From assembly GCF_900110925.1 (NCBI RefSeq), contig NZ_FOFP01000010.1, positions 1-64,000 of the forward strand: DNA of 64,000 nucleotides. The letters are read 5' to 3'. This document shows positions 16,149 to 25,857 of the stretch, in pieces (position 1 is the first letter of the stretch; every line of letters starts with the position of its first letter). This DNA comes from Pseudomonas cuatrocienegasensis (GTDB lineage Bacteria > Pseudomonadota > Gammaproteobacteria > Pseudomonadales > Pseudomonadaceae). The notes beneath the pieces were generated by a model. The model saw nothing but the letters and a program-made list of their open reading frames with translations, had not been told where the DNA came from and searched no databases. The position numbers were made by a program, and so were the translations under genes.

Positions 16149-17462
16149 TCAGAACAGACCCATGGCCCAAGCAGCGCCGAACAGCACCAGCGAGAAGCCC
16201 CACATCCACCACAGCGAGTAGCGAATGTGCCGGCCCAGGTCGAGCCCGGCCAGGCCCAGGGCCAGCCAGAGTGCCGGCGAGAACGGGCTGATAAAGGTGC
16301 CGATGATATTGCCGATGGTCAGCGCATAGACCACCGAGGCAGCATCGACGCCCTGGTTGCCGACCACTTCCAGGGTCACTGGGAGCAGACCGAAGTAATA
16401 GGCGTCGGTGCTCAGCATCAACTCCATCGGCAGGCCGAACAGGCCGAGCACGATATGCAGCTGGCCGACCAGCGGCGCGGGCAACACTTGCACCAGGTCC
16501 TGAGCGATGGAGGTGAGCATGCCGGTGCCGGTCAGAATGCCGAGCATCGAACCGGCCGCCAGGATGATCATGCCCATGCTCAGCGCCGCCGGCGAATGCG
16601 CGGCGATGCGTTGCATCTGCGCCTTGCCACCCGGGTAGTTGAGCAGCAGCGCCAGCGACAGACCGATCATAAAGATGTAACCGGCCGGCAGCAGGCCGGT
16701 GAACAGTGCCACCAGCACCAGCACAAACAGCCCGGCGTTGAGCCACAGCCGCGTCGGACGCTCCAGGGCGCGCTCCTCGTCGCTGATCTCACCCAAGGCG
16801 TTGCTGGTTTCTACCAATACTTCGTTATCGGCCAGGCCCGTACCGGCGGCGATGCGCCGCTGCTCACGCCAGCCGAGCAGCGCGGCCAGGGCGATCAGCA
16901 GCACCACACCAATCGCCTGCACAGCGATCAGCGGACGCCACAGTTCGGTCACGTCGATACCGGTAACAGCCGCCGCACGACCCAGCGGGCCAGCCCAGGG
17001 CAGCATATTGAAGATACCGGCGCCGAGGGCCAGCAACAGCAGCATCAGGTAGGGGCTCATGCGCAGCTGCTTGTACAGCGGCAGCAGCGCCGGAATGGTC
17101 AGCAGGAAGGTGGTCGCACCGGCCCCATCGAGGTGGGCGAGCATGCCGATCACTGCCGTGGCCACGGTTACCGCGATCACATTGCCGCGCGTGAGGCGGA
17201 CCATGCCGTTGATCAACGGCCGGAACAGGCCGGTGTCTTGCAGCACGCCAAAGAAGGTGATGGCGAAGACAAACATGGTGGCGATCGCCATGACTCGGCC
17301 GATGCCATCGGTGAAGAATCCGGAAATCGCCTCCGGGCCAAAGCCGGCGGCCAGCGCCCCGAGCAACGGGACCACAATCAGCGGCAGGACGGGCGACATG
17401 CGCCCAATGAGTAACAGCACTACCAGGCTACAAATGGTCAACAGACCGATCAGGGTCAACAA
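16149..17462 (-). CDS. CitMHS-family citrate/carboxylate transporter
   Basis: The 437-residue protein has about 11-12 hydrophobic segments. It matches the CitM/CitH family of citrate-metal:proton symporters: GFFTDGIGRVMAIATMFVF, AHLDGAGATTFLLTIPALLP (the conserved HLDGAGA) and LSTDAYYFGLLPV near residue 340. A hydrophilic central loop (residues 210-240, EISDEERALERP) is also usual. Such proteins import citrate complexed with Mg or Ca. A neighbour that would fix the substrate is absent. The ATG at 17462 follows GAGGAGAACGCG. Confidence 0.85.
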   Translation of the reverse strand: MLTLIGLLTICSLVVLLLIGRMSPVLPLIVVPLLGALAAGFGPEAISGFFTDGIGRVMAIATMFVFAITFFGVLQDTGLFRPLINGMVRLTRGNVIAVTVATAVIGMLAHLDGAGATTFLLTIPALLPLYKQLRMSPYLMLLLLALGAGIFNMLPWAGPLGRAAAVTGIDVTELWRPLIAVQAIGVVLLIALAALLGWREQRRIAAGTGLADNEVLVETSNALGEISDEERALERPTRLWLNAGLFVLVLVALFTGLLPAGYIFMIGLSLALLLNYPGGKAQMQRIAAHSPAALSMGMIILAAGSMLGILTGTGMLTSIAQDLVQVLPAPLVGQLHIVLGLFGLPMELMLSTDAYYFGLLPVTLEVVGNQGVDAASVVYALTIGNIIGTFISPFSPALWLALGLAGLDLGRHIRYSLWWMWGFSLVLFGAAWAMGLF

Positions 17463-17530
17463 ACCGCGTTCTCCTCTTTGTTTTTGTGGAGCGTTTTTTG
17501 TAGCGGTGCATGACTGGCCATACGTACCCT

Positions 17531-17588
17531 GTAGGGGCGGATTTATTCGCGATGGTCTCGCGAATGCCGCGAATAAATTCGCCCCTGC
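17531..17588. repeat. REPIN, GTAGGGGCGAA-like class
   Basis: GTAGGGGCGGATTTATTCGC faces GCGAATAAATTCGCCCCTGC with a 15-20-bp spacer. Confidence 0.75.
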
Positions 17589-17765
17589 ACGGACGCATCA
17601 GCTCACCCAGGCATCGCTCTATTTACGGGTGTGCATGCGCACGACGGCACGCAGGCTAAAGACCGAACCTTTCACCAGCCTTTACCCGAGGCGTATTGGC
17701 GGGACCGTTTGTCAGGGGATGTGTCATCGCCGCGACCCAGTTTGGCGCCTGGAAGACCCAGCCAC

Positions 17766-17782
17766 GCACCACAAAAGGGCGC
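17766..17782 (+). promoter_or_regulatory. Possible NtrC-type upstream site
   Basis: GCACCACAAAAGGGCGC has NtrC-like arms (GCACC and GGGCGC, consensus GCACC-N5/6-GGTGC) and lies about 65-80 bp before the -24 element. The right arm deviates from consensus. Confidence 0.4.
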
Positions 17783-17844
17783 ACAGCGACCGCGTGATCA
17801 GCCAGCACCACTGGCCGGTAGCGCTTGAAGGTTTTCTGACTCAC

Positions 17845-17860
17845 TGGCCAGGTTTTTGCT
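17845..17860 (+). promoter_or_regulatory. Sigma-54 (-24/-12) promoter of the purine ABC importer
   Basis: TGGCCAGGTTTTTGCT fits TGGCAC-N5-TTGCA, with GG and GC exactly 12 bp apart. It lies 36 bp before the ATG of the ATPase gene. Confidence 0.65.
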
Positions 17861-17896
17861 TTAACCAGCGCAGTTTGCCATTCCCGAGCCCTGCCC

Positions 17897-19471
<1,575 letters not shown>

Positions 19472-19481
19472 CGGAGTCGTC

Positions 19482-20579
19482 ATGCTGTTATCCCTGGAAC
19501 CACGCGGTGAACAATCGCGCCCCATGCTCTGGCTGTCGCCACTGCTCGCCGCCGTGCTGACGCTGCTCAGCGGCTCGCTGCTGTTCGCCCTGCTTGGTCA
19601 CGACCCGCTGGAAACCCTGCACACCCTGCTGATCGCGCCGTTGGCCGATTGGTATGGCGTGTCGGAACTGCTGGTCAAGGCGCTGCCGATTCTGCTCTGC
19701 GCCCTCGGCCTGGCGGTGGCTTACCAGGCACGCATCTGGAACATCGGCGCCGAAGGCCAGTTGCTGCTCGGCGCCCTGGCCGGCAGCGCCATGGCCCTGC
19801 AACTGCTCGACATGGACAGCCGCTGGGCGCTGGTCTGGGTGGTGCTCGCCGGCACCGTAGCGGGCGCGGCCTGGGCCGGCATCACCGCCTGGCTGCGCAC
19901 CCAGTTCAATGCCAACGAAATCCTCACCAGCATCATGCTCAACTACATCGCGCTGAACCTGCTGCTGTTCTTCGTGCATGGCCCGCTGAAAGACCCGGCA
20001 GGTTTCAACTTCCCCGAGTCGGCGATGTTCGGCGATGCCAGCCGCCTGCCGCTGGTTAGCGAGGACGGCCGCCTGCACGGCGGCCTGTACCTGGCGCTGC
20101 TGGCGCTGGTGGCAGTGTGGGTGCTGCTGCAGAAGAGCTTTCTCGGTTTTCAGATCAAGGTGCTCGGCCTCGACCGCCGCGCGGCGGGCTTTGTCGGCTT
20201 TCGCGAAAAGCGCCTGGTGTGGTTCGCCCTGCTGGTCAGCGGCGCACTGGCCGGTATGGCCGGCGTCGGCGAAGTGGCCGGCCCGATTGGCCAGTTGGTG
20301 CCCCAGGTATCGCCGGGCTATGGCTACGCGGCGATCACCGTGGCCTTTCTCGGGCGCCTCAACCCGCTCGGCATCGTCGCCGCCAGCCTGCTGATGGCGC
20401 TGCTCTACCTGGGCGGCGAAAACGCGCAGATGACCATGAACCTGCCCCAGGCGATCACCCAACTCTTTCAGGGAATGATGCTGTTCTTCCTGCTCGCCTG
20501 CGATGTGCTGATTTTGTATCGGCCACGGTTGAAGTGGAAATGGGCGCAGCGCAAGGCGCTCGCCGAGGCGACCACCTGA
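19482..20579 (+). CDS. BMP-type ABC importer permease 1
   Basis: The 365-residue integral membrane protein has about 9-10 TM segments. GIEALLL-like features of BPD_transp_2 permeases are visible: AYQARIWNIGAEGQLLLGAL near residue 80 and FNANEILTSIMLNYIALNLL near residue 145. AGFVGFREKRLVWFALLVSG and QVSPGYGYAAITVAFLGRLN complete the family pattern. It begins 10 bp after the ATPase stop, so the two are co-transcribed. With the second permease it forms the translocation pore. Confidence 0.88.
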   Translation: MLLSLEPRGEQSRPMLWLSPLLAAVLTLLSGSLLFALLGHDPLETLHTLLIAPLADWYGVSELLVKALPILLCALGLAVAYQARIWNIGAEGQLLLGALAGSAMALQLLDMDSRWALVWVVLAGTVAGAAWAGITAWLRTQFNANEILTSIMLNYIALNLLLFFVHGPLKDPAGFNFPESAMFGDASRLPLVSEDGRLHGGLYLALLALVAVWVLLQKSFLGFQIKVLGLDRRAAGFVGFREKRLVWFALLVSGALAGMAGVGEVAGPIGQLVPQVSPGYGYAAITVAFLGRLNPLGIVAASLLMALLYLGGENAQMTMNLPQAITQLFQGMMLFFLLACDVLILYRPRLKWKWAQRKALAEATT

Positions 20580-20581
20580 CT

Positions 20582-20710
20582 GTGGGAGGGGCTGGGCGGC
20601 ATTCCGCTTTAGCCGCGACTGCTTCTACATCGATACAGCGTCGCGGCTACGACTGCATGGATGCAGGAGGTAGAGCGAAGCAGGATGCCAGAGCCGAAAG
20701 CCCCTCCCAC
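20582..20710. repeat. Expanded REPIN carrying a second repeat motif
   Basis: GTGGGAGGGGCTGGG...TTTAGCCGCGAC (left) and GTCGCGGCTACGAC...GAAAGCCCCTCCCAC (right) are REPIN arms. Each arm is interrupted, and the right one contains CTGCATGGATGCAG followed by GGAGGTAGAGCGAAGCAGGA. That inner motif recurs near 565-600, where the hairpin is CTACATGGATGTAG: a compensatory change. Confidence 0.65.
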
Positions 20711-20772
20711 AAGTCAGATAACCGACATCATTTTTACCTGCCGCGCTTAGCGCGCAGCTTGAGGCTTCAAAT

Positions 20773-21699
20773 ATGGATCTCGACCTACTAAGCAACATTC
20801 TCTACGCCATGGTCCGCACCGGTACGCCGCTGCTGCTGGTGGCCCTCGGTGAGCTGATCTGCGAGAAGAGCGGCGTGCTCAACCTCGGCCAGGAAGGCAT
20901 GATGCTGTTCGGCGCGGTGATCGGTTTTATTGTCGCCCTGGCCACCGGCAACCTGTGGCTCGGCGTGCTGCTGGCGATGGCTGCCGGCATGCTCCTGTCG
21001 ATGCTGTTCGCCGCTGTGGCCCTGGGTTTCAACGCCAACCAGGTGGCCACCGGCCTGGCCCTGACCATCTTCGGCGTGGGCCTGTCGACCTTCGTCGGCG
21101 CGGCCTGGGTCGGCAAGCCGCTGTCGGGCTTCGAGCCCATCGCCATCCCGCTGCTGTCGGAGATCCCACTGATCGGGCGCATGCTGTTCGCCCAGGACGT
21201 GCTGATCTACTTGTCCTTCGCCCTGTTCGCTCTGGTCGCCTGGGTGCTGCTGAAAAGCCGCATCGGCCTGATTATCCAGGCTGTCGGCGAAAGCCCCGAC
21301 GCGGCCAGCGCCATGGGCTTGCCGGTGCTGCGCGTGCGTACCCTGGCGGTGCTGTTCGGCGGCGCCATGGCCGGTTTGGCCGGTGGTTACCTGTCGCTGG
21401 CCTACACGCCCATGTGGGCCGAGAACATGACCGCCGGCCGCGGCTGGATCGCCCTGGCCCTGGTGGTGTTCGCCAGTTGGCGGGTCTTCCGCGTGCTGCT
21501 CGGCGCCTACCTGTTCGGCCTGGCCAGCATCCTCCACCTGGTCGCCCAGGGCATCGGCCTGTCGATCCCGTCCAACCTGCTGGCGATGCTGCCCTATGTC
21601 GCGACCATCGTGGTGCTGGTGCTGCTTTCACGCGATGCGATCAAGACCCGCCTGTACGCACCAGTCTCCCTGGGCCAACCTTGGCAGCCAGGGCATTGA
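20773..21699 (+). CDS. BMP-type ABC importer permease 2
   Basis: The 308-residue permease has about 8-9 TM segments. GTPLLLVALGELICEKSGVL and NLGQEGMMLFGAVIGFI near the N-terminus are the YufQ/NupC-like signature, followed by FNANQVATGLALTIFGVGLS. Its partner lies 190 bp upstream across a REPIN, so the operon is probably interrupted only by this repeat. The binding protein gene is about 2.7 kb further on. Confidence 0.88.
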   Translation: MDLDLLSNILYAMVRTGTPLLLVALGELICEKSGVLNLGQEGMMLFGAVIGFIVALATGNLWLGVLLAMAAGMLLSMLFAAVALGFNANQVATGLALTIFGVGLSTFVGAAWVGKPLSGFEPIAIPLLSEIPLIGRMLFAQDVLIYLSFALFALVAWVLLKSRIGLIIQAVGESPDAASAMGLPVLRVRTLAVLFGGAMAGLAGGYLSLAYTPMWAENMTAGRGWIALALVVFASWRVFRVLLGAYLFGLASILHLVAQGIGLSIPSNLLAMLPYVATIVVLVLLSRDAIKTRLYAPVSLGQPWQPGH

Positions 21700-21708
21700 G
21701 GTTTAACC

Positions 21709-21786
21709 GTCGCGGCTAAAGCCCCTCCCACAGCACCAGTGCAGCCTGTGGGACCGGCTTTTGTGGGAGGGGCTTTAGCAGCGATA
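21709..21786. repeat. REP pair, GTGGGAGGGGC class
   Basis: GTCGCGGCTAAAGCCCCTCC (21709-) and GTGGGAGGGGCTTTAGCAGC (21763-) face away from each other across 30 bp. The right REP includes the stop codon of the minus-strand gene starting at 22188. Confidence 0.7.
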
Positions 21787-22188
21787 TGCTTCTGGCGGTC
21801 TCACCGGCCACGCCTGCGCCACACACCAGACCAGTTCAAAGAAAAGGAAGATCGCGATCAGTAGCGTCGCGCCCTGGCTCAATGCGTAGATCTGCCAGGT
21901 GGAAAACAGCAGTCGACCGGCCGCGTCGTAGCGGCCAAAAGCGAGCTGCGGGTCGCGGATCCGTAGTACCGACCAGACGCAGACGATTGACCCCATCAGG
22001 TTGGCCATCAGCAGGTGCATAGGCTCGAAAGGTGGCAACACGCCGGGCAGGCCCAGACTATGGTGCAGGCTCTGCAGTAGGCCATGCAGGGCCATGAAAC
22101 TCCAAGGCGTGACGAAAGCGGCAGTCACCAACAGGTCATACCAGCCACTGGCGCGTATTAGCCGGCGATAGTGTTCGTGAGTCCACAT
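21775..22188 (-). CDS. Small four-TM membrane protein of unknown function
   Basis: The 137-residue protein starts MWTHEHYRRLIRASGWYDLL and has about four hydrophobic segments (near residues 18-36, 58-78, 92-104 and 108-128). I do not recognise a family with a known role. The ATG at 22188 follows GGAG with 8-bp spacing. Its promoter region carries a MerR-type operator shared with the divergent MerR gene, so it is probably the regulated target. Its last codons and stop lie inside a REP, so the C-terminus may be altered. Confidence 0.65.
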   Translation of the reverse strand: MWTHEHYRRLIRASGWYDLLVTAAFVTPWSFMALHGLLQSLHHSLGLPGVLPPFEPMHLLMANLMGSIVCVWSVLRIRDPQLAFGRYDAAGRLLFSTWQIYALSQGATLLIAIFLFFELVWCVAQAWPVRPPEAYRC

Positions 22189-22219
22189 GAGCGTTGCTCC
22201 AGTCATTCAGGGAGCACCC

Positions 22220-22251
22220 AGGCTAAGGCCTGGAGTATGCTCCAAGGTCAA
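22220..22251 (-). promoter_or_regulatory. MerR-type promoter with long spacer
   Basis: On the minus strand TTGACC (22246-22251) and TAGCCT (22220-22225) are 20 bp apart. The spacer contains the dyad CCTTGGAG-CATA-CTCCAGG. The 19-20-bp spacer with a central palindrome is the hallmark of MerR-activated promoters, and it faces the small membrane protein gene. Confidence 0.7.
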
Positions 22252-22270
22252 CCCCCTACCGAGCTCGAAC

Positions 22271-22621
22271 ATGCGTATCGGAGAATTGGCCGAAGCCTGC
22301 GACGTGAGCCGCGACACCCTGCGTTTCTATGAGCAGCGCGGACTGATCGCCGCGCGGCGCAGCAGCAACGGCTACCGCGACTACCCCGCCGAGATGGTGC
22401 AACTGGTCAGCTACATCAAGACCGCCCAGCGCCTGGGTTTCAACCTTGGCGAGATCGGTAGCCATGTCGGCGGCCTGTGGCAGGCCAGCGACCCGGATCA
22501 GGCCGTAGCCCAGCTACTGCAGGACAAGCTGGTACTGATCGAGAGCCGCATCGACGAACTGCAGCAACTGAGAGGCGAGCTGCTGCAGCGCCTTTCTACC
22601 AGTTGCCCGTTGCGCTCCTGA
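22271..22621 (+). CDS. MerR-family regulator
   Basis: The 116-residue protein starts MRIGELAEACDVSRDTLRFY with the MerR winged helix (residues 1-70), including EQRGLIAARRSSNGYRDY and RLGFNLGEIG. A coiled-coil dimer helix follows (LVLIESRIDELQQLRGELLQ, about residues 80-108). A single Cys (SCPLRS) remains near the C-terminus, so it lacks the usual paired metal-binding cysteines, and a non-metal ligand is possible. The divergent membrane protein is the likely target. Confidence 0.85.
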   Translation: MRIGELAEACDVSRDTLRFYEQRGLIAARRSSNGYRDYPAEMVQLVSYIKTAQRLGFNLGEIGSHVGGLWQASDPDQAVAQLLQDKLVLIESRIDELQQLRGELLQRLSTSCPLRS

Positions 22622-22754
22622 CACGCGCAACACATTGCATGCGGACCATAAAGTCAGCTACCGTCACCACACGTTTCCACCAAAAAACCTGGATCAGCAG
22701 ACAGGGTTAACACTGAGCTGGCTTACCTGACATCAATCTCAGAGGAGCCTGCTC

Positions 22755-24110
22755 GTGGCAGCTACCCGAATCTGGATCAAGAACCCCCTCGCTGTTTTTA
22801 CCGCCAATAACCAGAACGCCGCCGGCGGTCTGGTGATTGAGAACGGTGTGATTGCCGAATTGCTCGGCACCGGCCAGCAGCCTTCGCTGCCCTGCCAGCA
22901 GACCTTCGATGCCCGCGCGCATGTGCTGCTGCCGGGGCTGATCAACACCCATCACCACTTCTACCAGACCCTTACTCGCGCCTGGGCGCCGGTGGTCAAT
23001 CAGCCGTTGTTCCCCTGGCTGAAAACCCTGTACCCGGTGTGGGCGCGGCTGACCCCGGAGAAGCTGGCCCTGGCCAGCAAGGTAGCGCTGGCCGAGCTGT
23101 TGCTCTCCGGTTGCAGCACGGCGGCCGACCACCACTACCTGTTCCCCGACGGACTGGAGCAGGCCATCGACGTGCAGGTCGAGGTGGTGCGTGAGCTGGG
23201 CATGCGCGCCATGCTGACCCGTGGCTCGATGAGCCTGGGCGAGGCTGACGGCGGCCTGCCGCCCCAGCAAACGGTGCAGACCGGCGAGGCGATCCTGGCC
23301 GATAGCCAACGCCTGGTCGCGCAGTACCACGAGCGCGGCGCCGGCGCGCAGATCCAGATCGCCCTGGCACCCTGCTCGCCCTTCTCGGTAACGCCCGCGA
23401 TCATGCGCCAGAGTGCAGAACTGGCAGAGCAACTGGACGTGCGCCTGCACACCCACCTGGCGGAAACCCTGGACGAAGAGGACTTCTGCCTGCAGCGCTT
23501 CGGCCTGCGCACCGTGGATTACCTGGACAGCGTCGGCTGGCTCGGCCCACGCACCTGGCTAGCCCATGGCATCCACTTCAACCCGGACGAAATCGCCCGC
23601 CTCGGCGCCGCTGGCACCGGCATCTGCCATTGCCCCAGCTCGAATATGCGCCTGGCGTCGGGCATCTGCCCCAGCGTCGACCTGGAAGCAGCCGGCGCAC
23701 CACTGGGCCTGGGGGTCGACGGCTCGGCCTCCAATGATGCCTCGAACATGCTCCTCGAAACGCGCCAGGCCCTGTATATCCAGCGCCTGCGCTATGGCGC
23801 GCAGGCGATTACCCCCGAGCGCGTACTGGGCTGGGCCACCCGTGGCTCGGCACGCCTGCTCGGACGCAGCGATATTGGCGAACTGGCAGTGGGCAAGCAG
23901 GCCGACCTGGCGCTGTTCAAGCTCGACGAGCTGCGTTTCTCCGGCAGCCACGACCCCATCTCGGCCTTGCTGCTGTGCGGCGCCGAACGCGCCGACCGGA
24001 TGATGATCGGCGGCACCTGGCGGGTCATCGATGGGCAGATTGAGGGCCTGGACGTGGCGCAGCTGATCGCCGACCACCGCCAGGCGGCCAAGCAACTGGT
24101 AGACGGCTAA
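22755..24110 (+). CDS. 8-oxoguanine deaminase
   Basis: The 451-residue amidohydrolase removes the amino group of 8-oxoguanine to give uric acid. The metal-binding NTHHHFYQTLTRAWAP replaces the usual HxH of guanine deaminases, and CSTAADHHYLF, RLHTHLAETLDEE, WLAHGIHF and LGVDGSASND supply the remaining zinc ligands and catalytic residues. The length and motifs match the characterised P. aeruginosa enzyme (PA0142 type). The GTG start at 22755 is preceded by AGAGGAGCC. The product, uric acid, links it to the neighbouring purine transporters. Guanine or isoguanine activity cannot be excluded. Confidence 0.88.
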   Translation: MAATRIWIKNPLAVFTANNQNAAGGLVIENGVIAELLGTGQQPSLPCQQTFDARAHVLLPGLINTHHHFYQTLTRAWAPVVNQPLFPWLKTLYPVWARLTPEKLALASKVALAELLLSGCSTAADHHYLFPDGLEQAIDVQVEVVRELGMRAMLTRGSMSLGEADGGLPPQQTVQTGEAILADSQRLVAQYHERGAGAQIQIALAPCSPFSVTPAIMRQSAELAEQLDVRLHTHLAETLDEEDFCLQRFGLRTVDYLDSVGWLGPRTWLAHGIHFNPDEIARLGAAGTGICHCPSSNMRLASGICPSVDLEAAGAPLGLGVDGSASNDASNMLLETRQALYIQRLRYGAQAITPERVLGWATRGSARLLGRSDIGELAVGKQADLALFKLDELRFSGSHDPISALLLCGAERADRMMIGGTWRVIDGQIEGLDVAQLIADHRQAAKQLVDG

Positions 24111-24171
24111 ACACCGCGCGCACCGCAAGGCCGCTGGTGCGCGCGGCACACCCTACGAACCGTCACAGCCA

Positions 24172-24202
24172 GTAGCCTGGGTTGAGCGCAGCGATACCCG
24201 GG
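24172..24202 (+). repeat. REP of the RAYT-cognate class
   Basis: GTAGCCTGGGTTGAGCG and the rest match the copies around the RAYT gene 20 kb away. Confidence 0.75.
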
Positions 24203-24305
24203 GCCGCACCATGACGCAGCACAAGACATCGGCTGCGCACCAAGGCTGCTCGCCCCTGACAGCACCACTGCCTGCAAACCGTGCGCCCAGGCTTATCTGT
24301 CTTGT

Positions 24306-24321
24306 TGGTCAGCTTTTTGCA
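24306..24321 (+). promoter_or_regulatory. Sigma-54 (-24/-12) promoter of the binding-protein gene
   Basis: TGGTCAGCTTTTTGCA fits the -24/-12 pattern with GG and GC 12 bp apart and resembles the promoter at 17845. It lies 58 bp before the ATG. Confidence 0.6.
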
Positions 24322-24379
24322 ATCAAGGGATCAGCCAACCAACAGCTATCCCAAACACAAGACTGGAGTTCCACCGACC

Positions 24380-25462
24380 ATGTTCGAGAAGAGCAAAAAA
24401 CCGCTGCTGCGCGCCCTTGTCGCCGCCCTGGGTTTCAGCGCCACCCTGAGCGCTTCCGCCGCCGATCCGCTGAAGGTCGGCTTCGTCTATATCGGCCCGA
24501 TTGGCGACCACGGCTGGACCTACCAGCATGAGCAGGGTCGTCAGGCGGTGATCAAGGAGCTGGGCGACAAGGTCGAGACCAGCTACGTGGAAAACGTGCC
24601 GGAAGGTGCAGACGCCGAGCGCGTCATCCGCAATATGGCTAAAGGCGGTTATGACCTGATTTTCACCACCTCTTTCGGCTATATGAACCCCACGCTGAAA
24701 GTCGCCAAGCAATTCCCCAAGGTCACGTTCGAGCATGCCACCGGCTACAAGCAGGACAAGAACCTCGGCACCTACCTGTCGCGCTCCTATGAAGGCCGTT
24801 ACGTCGGCGGTTTCCTCGCCGCGAAGATGACCAAGACCAAGAAAATCGGCTATGTCGCCTCCTTCCCGATCCCGGAAGTGATCCGCGATATCAACGCCAT
24901 CCAGCTGGCCCTGGACAAGTACAACCCCGGTACCGAAATCAAGGTGGTGTGGGTCAACTCCTGGTTCGATCCGGGCAAGGAATCCGATGCTGCCAACGCG
25001 TTGATCGACCAGGGCGTGGACGTGGTGTTCCAGCACACCGACAGCCCGGCGCCGATCCAGACCGCCGAACGTCGTGGCGTTTACTCCGTGGGCTACGCCT
25101 CGGACATGGCGCACTTCGGGCCTAAGGCCGTGCTCACCTCGATCGTCAACGACTGGGGCCCGCACTACGTCAAATCCACCCAGGCGGTGATCGACGGCAC
25201 CTGGAAGCCCGAAGATTTCTGGGGCGGCCTGACAGAAGACACCATCAAGCTGCCGATCAGCGACCTGGTGCCGGCGGATGTGAAAGCTGAAGCTGAGCAG
25301 ATCATCGCCGACATCAAGAGCGGCGCCTTCCACCCGTTCACCGGCCCGATCAAGGACCAGAGCGGCGTAGAAAAAATCCCGGCCGGCGTCGCGGCGACCA
25401 ACGCCGAACTGGCCTCGATGAACTACTACGTGGAAAACGTAAAGGCTGAATTGCCGAAGTAA
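24380..25462 (+). CDS. BMP-family purine/nucleoside ABC binding protein
   Basis: The 360-residue secreted protein has a signal peptide (KPLLRALVAALGFSATLSAS, cleavage before ADPLKV near residue 28). The basic-membrane-protein fold is seen in GFVYIGPIGDHGWTYQHEQG, YDLIFTTSFGYMNPT, FEHATGY and RYVGGFLAAKMTKTKKIGYV. It captures the substrate for the ABC importer at 17897-21699. Linkage to 8-oxoguanine deaminase and adenine deaminase suggests purine bases or nucleosides as ligand. It has its own promoter and a terminator downstream. Confidence 0.87.
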   Translation: MFEKSKKPLLRALVAALGFSATLSASAADPLKVGFVYIGPIGDHGWTYQHEQGRQAVIKELGDKVETSYVENVPEGADAERVIRNMAKGGYDLIFTTSFGYMNPTLKVAKQFPKVTFEHATGYKQDKNLGTYLSRSYEGRYVGGFLAAKMTKTKKIGYVASFPIPEVIRDINAIQLALDKYNPGTEIKVVWVNSWFDPGKESDAANALIDQGVDVVFQHTDSPAPIQTAERRGVYSVGYASDMAHFGPKAVLTSIVNDWGPHYVKSTQAVIDGTWKPEDFWGGLTEDTIKLPISDLVPADVKAEAEQIIADIKSGAFHPFTGPIKDQSGVEKIPAGVAATNAELASMNYYVENVKAELPK

Positions 25463-25479
25463 GGCATTCGCCAAACCTT

Positions 25480-25549
25480 GTGGGAGGGGCTTTAGCCGCG
25501 AGCTGTTTAATTGTCGCGGCTAAAACGGGTCGCCGTCCGGCCCTCCCAC
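25480..25549. repeat. REPIN, GTGGGAGGGGC class
   Basis: GTGGGAGGGGCTTTAGCCGC and GTCGCGGCTAAAA face each other; the right arm is interrupted by about 17 bp before CCCTCCCAC. Confidence 0.7.
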
Positions 25550-25596
25550 AATCTATAACCCAGATGCCGTCCCTGCCTTACCGGCAGAACCGCATC

Positions 25597-25630
25597 AAAA
25601 GGGCGCCCCATAACCGAGGCGCCCTTTTTC
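25597..25630 (+). terminator. Rho-independent terminator of the binding protein gene
   Basis: AAGGGCGCC, a 10-bp loop, GGCGCCCTT and a T tract. Confidence 0.9.
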
Positions 25631-25637
25631 GCTGCAT

Positions 25638-25814
25638 GGAGCCTGTCGGGCTCAACCGTTCGTCGCGAGGGAAAGCTCGGTTTGAGACAGTTTTGCGGCT
25701 TTACCGAGGCGGATGGCCACCCCGCGAATAGCGCGCTATTTAACGAGGGAAAGCCACAAAAGTGGCCAAATCCGGATTTTCCGCAGCAGAACAGTGTTGA
25801 GTTCGACAGGCTCC
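25638..25814. repeat. GGAGCCTGTCGG inverted-repeat element, copy 1
   Basis: The 177-bp element has ends GGAGCCTGTCGG and CGACAGGCTCC. The interior shares long stretches with the copy at 43830-44021, for example GAGGCGGATGGCC and TATTTAACGAG. It has no coding frame of note, as expected for a small non-autonomous transposon-like repeat. Confidence 0.75.
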
Positions 25815-25857
25815 TTAGTACGAGAAGACTCGCAGCACCGCCCCACCCGGAGCCCCT

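Larger units (their letters stand above)
17463..17896. other. Divergent promoter region before the purine ABC importer
   Basis: The 434-bp gap holds a REPIN (17531-17588), an NtrC-like palindrome (17766-17782) and a sigma-54 type promoter (17845-17860). A purine riboswitch core was looked for and not found. Confidence 0.6.
24111..24379. other. Upstream region of the importer binding protein
   Basis: It holds one RAYT-cognate REP (24172-24202) and a sigma-54-type promoter (24306-24321). No gene is seen. Confidence 0.5.
25463..25857. other. Repeat-filled gap with terminator
   Basis: The 395-bp gap holds a REPIN (25480-25549), a terminator (25597-25630) and a 177-bp inverted-repeat element (25638-25814). 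Confidence 0.6.

Noticed and set aside
17463..17896. Purine riboswitch before the importer
   Set aside because: No purine riboswitch core was found; the sigma-54 promoter explains regulation better.
24233..24255. Second NtrC-type site before the binding protein
   Set aside because: GCACC half-sites occur, but the partner and spacing do not match.
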